A DNA stretch of 64,000 nt from Phycisphaerales bacterium (GTDB lineage: Bacteria > Planctomycetota > Phycisphaerae > Phycisphaerales > UBA1924): the NCBI GenBank assembly GCA_016699835.1, contig CP064987.1:1922001-1986000 (forward strand), written 5' to 3'. The notes beneath the pieces were generated by a model. The model saw nothing but the letters and a program-made list of their open reading frames with translations, made no database searches and was not told the origin of the DNA. Both the position numbers and the translations under genes were made by a program. Below are positions 16,460 to 22,656 of this stretch, in pieces (positions within the stretch are counted from its first letter, which is position 1; every line of letters starts with the position of its first letter).

Positions 16460-17362
16460 ATGTCTGCAGTGATCCCGAACACCGACCTACTCCACCATCT
16501 GGCCTCGCTCAAGCGAGCGGAGGTCGCTCGACTTCAATCGGCGATGGCGTTCTCGGAACTGGAGGCGAGCGCGCTGAGCGAGGAGTCGCCTCGGAACTTC
16601 TTCACGGCCGTGACTCGGCATGCTGGGGCCTCGGGCGAGGGTGGGGTGTCGATCATCGCGGACGTTTCACGCAAGTCGGCGTCGGGGGCGTGGCTTCGGC
16701 CGGAGTTCGGCGGATCCCCGGCGAGCCGGGAGGCGCTCGCGACGCTTGCAAGACGATATTCACAGGCGGGGGCGAGCGCGATCTCGGTGCCGACGGACGC
16801 GGGGCATCTGGGCGGCAGTCTGGGGGACCTGCGGGTGGTGAAAGAAGCGACGGATCTGCCGGTGCTTCGGCGGGATCTGATCGTGGATCCGTGGCAGATC
16901 TGGGAGAGCCGGGCCGCGGGGGCGGATGCGGTCATCCTGACGAGTGAGATCCTGCCCGAGGGGCAGTTGCTCGACATGCTGATTTTGGCGCAGCGGCTGG
17001 GGCTGACGAGCCTGATCGAGGTGCACTCGATGGAGCACCTGCTGCGTGTGAGGCATCATGTCGGGTTTCCGCATCCGAGTTACTGTCTGTTGTCGATCAG
17101 CAATCGAAACGCGGAGAATCTCGAGCCCGACCTGACGACGACGCTCCGCCTCGCGGACATGGTCGAGGATCGGGGCGTTCTGGTGTCGGACGCGGGGGTC
17201 TCGGCGTCGCGGGACCTGGCGCGACTTCGGCGCGTGGGCGTGCAGATCGCGATTGTGGGCGAGGCATTGATGGCGTCTGAGGATCCGGCGGGTGCTCTGG
17301 CGATGATGCTCAGGCCGCCGGCGACGGAGAACGGGGCGATGCCCAAGGTGGATTTTCAATGA
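16460..17362 (+). CDS. indole-3-glycerol-phosphate synthase-like protein with altered active site
   Basis: The fold is that of TrpC, a TIM barrel that makes indole-3-glycerol phosphate in tryptophan synthesis: GASAISVPTDAGHLGGSLGD, DLIVDPWQIWESRAAGADAV and AIVGEALM are in the expected order. Several normally invariant residues are changed. The strand-1 motif ECKKASPS is ADVSRKSASG (Glu to Asp68, Lys to Ser70). The catalytic Lys of CKDFI is Arg in RRDLI. NNRD is SNRN, and SESG is SDAG. It may be a slow synthase, use another substrate, or not be an enzyme. No other trp gene is nearby. The stop overlaps the next start (ATGA). Confidence 0.8.
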   Translation: MSAVIPNTDLLHHLASLKRAEVARLQSAMAFSELEASALSEESPRNFFTAVTRHAGASGEGGVSIIADVSRKSASGAWLRPEFGGSPASREALATLARRYSQAGASAISVPTDAGHLGGSLGDLRVVKEATDLPVLRRDLIVDPWQIWESRAAGADAVILTSEILPEGQLLDMLILAQRLGLTSLIEVHSMEHLLRVRHHVGFPHPSYCLLSISNRNAENLEPDLTTTLRLADMVEDRGVLVSDAGVSASRDLARLRRVGVQIAIVGEALMASEDPAGALAMMLRPPATENGAMPKVDFQ

Positions 17363-18915
17363 ATGGCAATCGTCAGAGGATTTTGAGGGGCGTCGTTGCG
17401 TTCAATTGGGTTCGCGGGGTGCTGGCGGGTGTCGCGAGCGTGTCGATCGTCGGCGGCGCGTGGGCGCAGCCGACGGCCGATGCTGAGGCGTCGCCCGAGC
17501 CGATGGCGCTCCCGGCGACCACGCCGGGCACGGCGAGCGATTCGAGCGTGCTCAGCGGCGACGTGGCCCGGGCGAAGGGGATTCTCGAACGCGCGGCGTC
17601 GGTGCTGGAGAACACATCGTCGCTTGCGTTCTCGGTGGAGTACACCCCCAGCGCGCTCGTCGCGAGCATGATGAAGGGTTCGTCGGGGGATGTGCGGATG
17701 CTCCGCACGAGCGAGTCGGGGGACTCGACGTGGATTGTGTCGGTGAGCGGCGCGGAGGCGGGGACGCCGCTCGACCAGGGGTTCAACGCGACGTGGCTGG
17801 AGCGGACGGCGGAATGGATCGACCACTCGGATCGGAAACTGATCGAGAAGCCGACGCGGAGCGCCCGGGGCACAACGCTTCAGGCCGCCAAGACGCTGCG
17901 CCTCGAGGACATCATGACGGCGCGTCCGTTCGACAAGTTCCTGAACTCGGGGGCGACGTCTTATGGCCTGCTCGAGCCCGAGACCATCGACGGTGTGGCG
18001 TGTGAGGGGGTGTGGATGAGGTCGGGCGCGCGGGGCGCGAAGATGATGTGGTGGTTCGGCACGGAGGATGGATTGCCCCGGCGGAGCAAGAAGGCCGTGG
18101 GCGACGGCGATGACGCGTTCACGTGGAATCTGCGGAGCGTGCGCGCGACGAGCGTGAGCGAGAGCCCGGCGTTCACGCGCGAGTCGCTGCGCGTCGCACT
18201 TCCCGAGGGATATGGCGAGGACCGGACGGCGGCGCCGGCGATCAACCCGGTCGAGGCCAAGCCACCGCGTCCTTCGCCGGGAAAGCCGTTGGTGACGGAC
18301 GCGAGGCCGGTGGAGATAGTTGAAGGAACGAAGAGTGCTGACTCGGGAATGCCCGCGCCTCTTCCGCCGCCGCCGGAGATTCGACTTCCCGAGTTCTCGT
18401 TGACGCGCGTCGGCTCGGGGGAGAAGGTGACGCGGGAGTCGCTCTCCGGGAAGGTGGCGATCCTGGATTTCTTCGGCTCGTGGTGCGTCTCGTCGAGGGA
18501 CTGGCACGCGACGCTGAAGACGATTCTCGACGAGCACTCGGGCGTGGCGGGCGCCACTGGAGGCGGTGAGGGGCTGGTTGTGTATGGCGTTCTTGTCCGC
18601 CAGCGCGACCCTGCCGACGCGAGCGCGATCGTGGAGTCGGCCGGCCTGGCGGGCGCGATGCCGCTGCTCGAGGCTGGTGAGTCGCTCGCCAACGCGTGCG
18701 GCGTGTTCACGTATCCGGGTGTGGCGATCGTGTCGCGTGATGGCACGGTCACGCCGATCAACGCGGCCCATAAGGATGGCTCGCGCGCGGCGATCGACGC
18801 CGCGATCCGCACGGCGTTGGGACTGGCTCCGCGAGAGGCCGCCGCGGGTGAGACTCCGGCCGCGAACGAGAAAAAAGAAGAGCCCGAGCCGATCGAGGGC
18901 GAGAAGAAGGACTGA
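17359..18915 (+). CDS. exported protein with C-terminal thioredoxin-like domain
   Basis: A 518-residue exported protein. Residues 1-36 are a signal peptide ending in GGAWAQ. Residues 65-280 form a domain like those planctomycete proteins that read a substrate-dependent load (WIDHSDRKLI, MMWWFGTEDGLPRR), resembling a DUF2092/LolA-type fold. A proline-rich linker leads to a TlpA-like thioredoxin domain at about 345-490. In that domain the redox motif is SWCVSSR in place of WCxxC, so the second cysteine is missing. A Glu/Lys-rich tail closes the protein. It is coupled to the upstream trpC-like gene by a 4-base overlap. The lost cysteine argues for binding or chaperone work, or a one-cysteine mechanism. 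Confidence 0.75.
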   Translation: MNGNRQRILRGVVAFNWVRGVLAGVASVSIVGGAWAQPTADAEASPEPMALPATTPGTASDSSVLSGDVARAKGILERAASVLENTSSLAFSVEYTPSALVASMMKGSSGDVRMLRTSESGDSTWIVSVSGAEAGTPLDQGFNATWLERTAEWIDHSDRKLIEKPTRSARGTTLQAAKTLRLEDIMTARPFDKFLNSGATSYGLLEPETIDGVACEGVWMRSGARGAKMMWWFGTEDGLPRRSKKAVGDGDDAFTWNLRSVRATSVSESPAFTRESLRVALPEGYGEDRTAAPAINPVEAKPPRPSPGKPLVTDARPVEIVEGTKSADSGMPAPLPPPPEIRLPEFSLTRVGSGEKVTRESLSGKVAILDFFGSWCVSSRDWHATLKTILDEHSGVAGATGGGEGLVVYGVLVRQRDPADASAIVESAGLAGAMPLLEAGESLANACGVFTYPGVAIVSRDGTVTPINAAHKDGSRAAIDAAIRTALGLAPREAAAGETPAANEKKEEPEPIEGEKKD

Positions 18916-18935
18916 GTCCAGGCTGCTCGGACCAG

Positions 18936-18960
18936 GCGCCCACCTGTGTTCGCTGGGCGC
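18936..18960. terminator. possible bidirectional terminator hairpin
   Basis: GCGCCCA pairs with TGGGCGC across an 11-base loop in the short gap between two convergent genes. No T-run follows on either strand, so Rho-independent function is uncertain. Confidence 0.3.
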
Positions 18961-18966
18961 GAGGCG

Positions 18967-19899
18967 TTACGAGCCGCTCTTTGTGTCGTCGGATGGATCG
19001 GCTGGTGGGGCCGGGTCGGTGGATTCCTCGAAGACTCCCGGGCTGAATCGCGTTCCTCTGGCGGCAAGATTCAGAGAGTCGTGGGACTTGAACGCCGAGC
19101 CCTGGTGGAGCGTGGTGCGTTGGATGCTGCCCTTGACCTCGTCGCTTGAGGGCGCCTTCTCGTCGAGTGTGGACGTGGTGTTGGTGCCTTCGTCGTCTTT
19201 GTCGCTGGTGTCGCCCCAGTGAACGCACTCGATGGCCGTGGCGTCGGGCGCGATGAGGCTGACGCAGTCGCCGGTGTTGGCGAGGGCGGCATAGGAACTC
19301 TTGGTCTGCATGGTGAAGACGTAGGCGTCGTGGAAGTTCGGGTTCCTGGATGGGGCCTTGGTGGAGGTTCCGATCTGATCGGCGGAGCCTTTGGGTGTGG
19401 TCTCGAAGCCGTTGAAGACGACGACGATCTCGCCGGGTTTCAATGTGAGATCGGGGAAGGTGAAGATGACCCGAGACTTGGGTTTCTTGGTCGCGGGAGT
19501 TGAATCTCCGCCTGGTTCGTCGGAGGGGTTGGGTGTGCCCTTGCCTCGTGGCGTTGTGGATTTTCCGCCTCGGCCTGTTCCTTTCGGCTCGATGGCGGGC
19601 TTGGCGTCGGGGCCTTTGAGAGGGCGGCCATCAACGATGGCGTAGCCCTTGAGGTTGATGGACGTGTCGTGGGGGTTGATGAGTTCGATGAACTCGTCGC
19701 CGGTGGCGGAGCGCCGGCCATCCTGTGAGGCGTCGCCGTCGTCGCCTTTGGGGACGGCGTAGAGGATTTCGGTGATGATCGGGTGGGGTTTCTTGACGAG
19801 TGGTGGGGCGGCGCGGAGTTCCGTGACACTGGACAAGAACAGGGCGACGGCCGCGGCAAGCGTGAACGGGGTTCGGGATTGTGAGTTCTGGTTGGGCAT
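18967..19899 (-). CDS. exported lamin-tail-domain protein
   Basis: A 310-residue exported protein. The signal peptide is FTLAAAVALFLSSVTELRA after a short polar start. The lamin tail domain covers about residues 38-235: IITEILYAVP, GDEFIELINPHDTSINLKGY, LKPGEIVVVFNG, and later NTGDCVSLIAPDATAIECVH. It is split by a Gly/Pro/Lys-rich loop of about 45 residues at 95-140. Lamin tail domains in bacteria occur on secreted nucleases and surface proteins, where they probably bind or position the protein. No enzyme domain is attached here. The ATG at 19899 fits the signal peptide; an earlier start would bury it. Confidence 0.75.
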   Translation of the reverse strand: MPNQNSQSRTPFTLAAAVALFLSSVTELRAAPPLVKKPHPIITEILYAVPKGDDGDASQDGRRSATGDEFIELINPHDTSINLKGYAIVDGRPLKGPDAKPAIEPKGTGRGGKSTTPRGKGTPNPSDEPGGDSTPATKKPKSRVIFTFPDLTLKPGEIVVVFNGFETTPKGSADQIGTSTKAPSRNPNFHDAYVFTMQTKSSYAALANTGDCVSLIAPDATAIECVHWGDTSDKDDEGTNTTSTLDEKAPSSDEVKGSIQRTTLHQGSAFKSHDSLNLAARGTRFSPGVFEESTDPAPPADPSDDTKSGS

Positions 19900-20026
19900 G
19901 GTGGCGACCGCTCCTCGAAGGGAAGTGTGGGCGTCCATGCATCTCAGGGTGGCGACGGCAAGCCGAAGTCCGTGGCCGGACAATGTATCGTGAGCGGCGG
20001 GACGGTGCCAGTGCTATGGTGGCGAA

Positions 20027-20356
20027 ATGGAGTCCTCCGAACATCCCAGGGGTGCCGACCAGAATGGGCCTAAGAAGAAGCCGCCGCTGATGCGGTCGCT
20101 GGGGGCGTTCGTGGGGCATTTATGGCAGGCGGCGAAGGCCGAGCCGGGCAAGAAGTGCGATAGCGATGGACACGGGGTGGTGACCAGACGCGACGTGACG
20201 GAGGAAACACGCGATACGCCCCAGGGTCCGGTGGTTGTGCGTCGAACAGTGATCGAGGAGATCGAGATCCCGCCAGGCGGCGAGATTTATACAGAACGGT
20301 CTGGTTTTACAAATGACAAGCCGGATGTTGGTTCTGAAGACACGAAGGGGGCCTGA
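20027..20356 (+). CDS. hypothetical protein
   Basis: A 109-residue cytoplasmic-looking protein of unknown function. A Lys/Pro-rich start is followed by SLGAFVGHLWQAAKAEPG, which can form one amphipathic helix. Then comes a strand-rich part with alternating charge, VVTRRDVTEETRDTPQGPVV and VRRTVIEEIEIPPGGE. The pattern of repeated Val/Ile-Arg/Glu pairs suggests a small beta sheet. It is transcribed away from the lamin-tail gene, so the 127 bases between them hold both promoters. Confidence 0.6.
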   Translation: MESSEHPRGADQNGPKKKPPLMRSLGAFVGHLWQAAKAEPGKKCDSDGHGVVTRRDVTEETRDTPQGPVVVRRTVIEEIEIPPGGEIYTERSGFTNDKPDVGSEDTKGA

Positions 20357-20419
20357 GGGGGCCGATTTTCGTCGGTGCTGGACCTGCGGGATCGGGTCGG
20401 CTCTTCGTGAGGCACTTGC

Positions 20420-20476
20420 ACCACTCTGGAGAGTGGTGCCACCTCGGAGCAATGCCACCTCGGAATGGGGCCACCT
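20420..20476. repeat. family-B hairpin and GCCACCTCGGA repeats upstream of rpsP
   Basis: A perfect palindrome ACCACTCTGGAGAGTGGT followed by GCCACCTCGGA. GCCACCTCGGA then occurs a second time, and a third, degraded copy reads GCCACCTTGGG. Relative to the elements at 13.8 and 14.3 kb, one base in each arm has changed in a compensating way. It lies in the leader region of rpsP. Confidence 0.75.
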
Positions 20477-20618
20477 TGGGGCGGGGCGGGCGGCTACCAT
20501 CTCGACCCTGCTTTGTCGCCGGCGTGGTGTCGGAAGGACTGGAGCAGGAACAACTTGGGCATGCTCCGTGAAGGTGTCGGCGATGGCCGGGCTGTGCCGG
20601 GGCGATTTGGAGGTTTCG

Positions 20619-20972
20619 ATGGTTCGCATTCGTTTCAAGCGGTTCGGTCGGCACAAGCGGGCGTTCTTTCGGTTGTGCGTGATGGATCAGCGGACGCGTC
20701 GTGACGGGCGCGTGATCGAGGAACTTGGTTTTTACGATCCGATGGAGAAGGACGCGGCGAAGGGTCTGCAGATCAAGACCGACCGCATCAAGCACTGGCT
20801 GAGCGTGGGCGCCCAACCGAGCGAGACGGCGATGGACTTCCTGGCGAAGAACGGGCTGGTCGAGACGAAGGATTGGGAGAAGACGCGCGAGTGGCACCGC
20901 AAGGATGTGGAGAAGAAGAAGGTGGCCGCGGCCGCGGCTGCGGCGGCTGGTGAGGGCGAGAAGAAGGAGTAA
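20619..20972 (+). CDS. rpsP: 30S ribosomal protein S16
   Basis: A small-subunit ribosomal protein that helps assemble the 30S central and 5' domains. MVRIRFKRFGRHKRAFFRLC and DGRVIEELGFYDP are the family signature, and DRIKHWLSVGAQPSETA matches the C-terminal part of the core. The ATG at 20619 has GGAGG five bases upstream, which fixes the start. At 117 residues it is longer than the usual 80-90 because of a Lys/Ala/Glu-rich tail, common in this phylum. It is followed by a strong terminator, so it is not co-transcribed with trmD, and no rimM gene lies between them. Confidence 0.96.
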   Translation: MVRIRFKRFGRHKRAFFRLCVMDQRTRRDGRVIEELGFYDPMEKDAAKGLQIKTDRIKHWLSVGAQPSETAMDFLAKNGLVETKDWEKTREWHRKDVEKKKVAAAAAAAAGEGEKKE

Positions 20973-21001
20973 TCCGATCTCGCGAATCAAAGAGCATCAA
21001 C

Positions 21002-21037
21002 AATCCCCGGGCGCGAGTGGCCCGGGGATTTTGTTTT
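21002..21037 (+). terminator. Rho-independent terminator after rpsP
   Basis: AATCCCCGGGC pairs perfectly with GCCCGGGGATT across a 7-base loop (GCGAGTG), followed directly by TTGTTTTT. It ends transcription 30 bases after the rpsP stop and separates rpsP from trmD. Confidence 0.92.
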
Positions 21038-21070
21038 TGGAGTGAAGTGGCGAAGTAGAAGAACGGAGAC

Positions 21071-21096
21071 ACAGGCGGGACGCCTGTGCCACGAGA
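21071..21096 (+). repeat. family-A hairpin repeat upstream of trmD
   Basis: ACAGGCG and CGCCTGT flank GGA and are followed by GCCACGAGA. This is the cleanest copy of the family in the window. A GTG inside the repeat (21086) is in frame with trmD and could act as an alternative start. Confidence 0.85.
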
Positions 21097-21112
21097 AGGG
21101 GTCGATGGTCGC

Positions 21113-21835
21113 GTGCGGATCGATGTGCTGACGACGTTTCCGGAGATGTTCGGCGCCACGCCGCCCGCGGCGTTGGGCGTGAGCATTCCGGGACGGGCAA
21201 TGGCGAAGGGGCTGGTCGAGGTCCATGCGACGGACATCCGGGCGTATGCGGCGAACAAGCACGCGAAGACGGACGACCGGCCGTTCGGCGGCGGGCCGGG
21301 CATGGTGATGATGTGCCAGCCGGTGTTTGATGCGGTGACGGCGGTGGAGACGATGGATCCGCGAGAGGCGACACGGATTTTGTTGACACCACAGGGTGTG
21401 CCGCTCACGCAGGCGTTGGTGGAATCGCTCGCGACGAGGCCGAGGCTGTTGATGATTGCGGGGCACTATGAGGGGCTGGACGAGCGGGTGATCGAGGGGC
21501 TTCGGCCTATGGAGGTTTCGATCGGGGACTACGTGCTCAGTGGCGGCGAACTGGCGGCGATGGTGTTGATCGACGCGATCGTGCGGCTGATACCCGGGGC
21601 CTTGGGCGACGAGGACTCGAACGCGAGCGACAGTTTCGGTGTGCTGGGGAAGGCGGGCGAGCGGCTCTTGGATTGCCCGCACTACACGAGGCCACGGGTG
21701 TGGGAGGGGATGGAGGTGCCCGAGGTTCTGCTCTCGGGTGATCACGAGAAGATCGCGGCGTGGCGGCTGGAGAAGATGATGGAGAGGACCCGGGAGCGGC
21801 GGCCGGATCTGTTGGGGGGGGAAGGACAGAGGTAG
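21113..21835 (+). CDS. trmD: tRNA (guanine-N1-)-methyltransferase
   Basis: Methylates G37 of tRNAs that read codons starting with C, using S-adenosylmethionine, and prevents frameshifting. The SPOUT-type knot residues are visible: FGGGPGMVMMCQPVFDA, LLMIAGHYEGLDERV and IGDYVLSGGELAAMVLIDA, followed by CPHYTRPRVWEG. The 240-residue length is standard. The GTG at 21113 (VRIDVLTTFPEMF) matches the family N-terminus. The alternative GTG at 21086 lies inside the hairpin repeat and would add nine residues. The usual partners rimM and rplS are not seen in the window. Confidence 0.95.
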   Translation: MRIDVLTTFPEMFGATPPAALGVSIPGRAMAKGLVEVHATDIRAYAANKHAKTDDRPFGGGPGMVMMCQPVFDAVTAVETMDPREATRILLTPQGVPLTQALVESLATRPRLLMIAGHYEGLDERVIEGLRPMEVSIGDYVLSGGELAAMVLIDAIVRLIPGALGDEDSNASDSFGVLGKAGERLLDCPHYTRPRVWEGMEVPEVLLSGDHEKIAAWRLEKMMERTRERRPDLLGGEGQR

Positions 21836-21842
21836 CGGAGAA

Positions 21843-21900
21843 CACTGCTCTGGAGAGCAGTGCCACCAAGAACCCAAAACCGGGAGCGGTGCCACCAGGA
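21843..21900. repeat. family-B hairpin plus a decayed copy after trmD
   Basis: ACTGCTCTGGAGAGCAGT is a perfect palindrome followed by GCCACCA. A second, incomplete copy (ACCGGGAGCGGTGCCACCAG) follows 10 bases later. It occupies the gap between the convergent ends of trmD and the HD-domain gene and could act as a transcription end. Confidence 0.75.
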
Positions 21901-21909
21901 GGGCGTCGT

Positions 21910-22569
21910 CTACTTCGCGGGCTTCTTCTTGGCTTTGGCCTTGAGTTTGGCGTCGATGAGCGCGGTGAGGGCGTCGATGGCGCGTTGGCTGGTGTCGTGG
22001 GTTCGCGCGTCGGTTTCGGCGAGGGTGATGGCTCTGTGGGCGCGGTCGAAGGCGTCCTTGAGGCGTTTGGCGTCGGCCTGGCCATCGGGGAGGGTCTCGG
22101 TGTCGCAGAGGTTGTCGTAGGCGTCGGCGAGTTTGATGAGGCGGGCGCGCCAGTCGGCGCGGGCGAGTTGGAGGTCGTAGGCCCGCTCGCGATCGATTTC
22201 GGGGAGGGCCATGTTCTTGGTGAGGGCGGCGACGAGGCCGGCGACGTCTTGGCCAAAGGGTTCGGCGAGGTCCTCGAAGTCGGTGTGGGTGTCCTCGATG
22301 GTGTCGTGGAGGAGTGCGGCGGCGATGGTGGCCTCGTCGTGGTGGTCGAAGACGCGTTCGATGGTGAAGGCGACGCGGACGACGTGGGCGGCGTAGGGCG
22401 TGTTGCCATCGCGCCGGGTCTGGTGGCGGTGGCGACGCTGGGCAAAGGAGATCGCCTGCTGGACGAGGGAGATCTTCCGCGCGGGATCGGGCTTGGCCGA
22501 TTTGGCTGGAGTTGGAGTGGGCGCGGCGGCGGTCGGACGGGCGGGTTTGGGACTTTGTTTCTTGGGCAA
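21910..22569 (-). CDS. HD-domain (p)ppGpp hydrolase-like protein
   Basis: A single HD domain like the hydrolase half of RelA/SpoT, of the small alarmone hydrolase type. It would cut the 3'-pyrophosphate of (p)ppGpp. Residues 45-190 have FAQRRHRHQTRRDGNTPYAA, HVVRVAF, LLHDTIEDT with the HD pair, and KLADAYDNL, which line up with the metal-binding positions. There is no synthetase or TGS domain. A Lys/Pro/Ala-rich N-terminus and a Lys-rich tail flank the domain. The TTG at 22569 has GAGG at a fitting distance; another TTG at 22623 would add 18 residues read from a repeat. Confidence 0.75.
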   Translation of the reverse strand: MPKKQSPKPARPTAAAPTPTPAKSAKPDPARKISLVQQAISFAQRRHRHQTRRDGNTPYAAHVVRVAFTIERVFDHHDEATIAAALLHDTIEDTHTDFEDLAEPFGQDVAGLVAALTKNMALPEIDRERAYDLQLARADWRARLIKLADAYDNLCDTETLPDGQADAKRLKDAFDRAHRAITLAETDARTHDTSQRAIDALTALIDAKLKAKAKKKPAK

Positions 22570-22616
22570 TGTGGCCTCGCGTGGTTCGAGGTGTGAGTGG
22601 ATGTGTAGGAGGTGTA

Positions 22617-22643
22617 GACACAAGGGAGGCCCTGTGCCACGAG
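22617..22643. repeat. family-A hairpin repeat upstream of the HD-domain gene
   Basis: ACAAGGG and CCCTGT flank AGG and are followed by GCCACGAGA. The arms differ from the copy before trmD but still pair apart from one bulged A. It lies between two minus-strand genes. Confidence 0.65.
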
Positions 22644-22656
22644 AGGATGTAGGGAA

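Noticed and set aside
14248..16947. 899-residue plus-strand open frame opposite trpS and the CPBP gene
   Set aside because: Asp/Glu/Gly-rich antisense frame with no family resemblance; trpS and CPBP are clear on the other strand.
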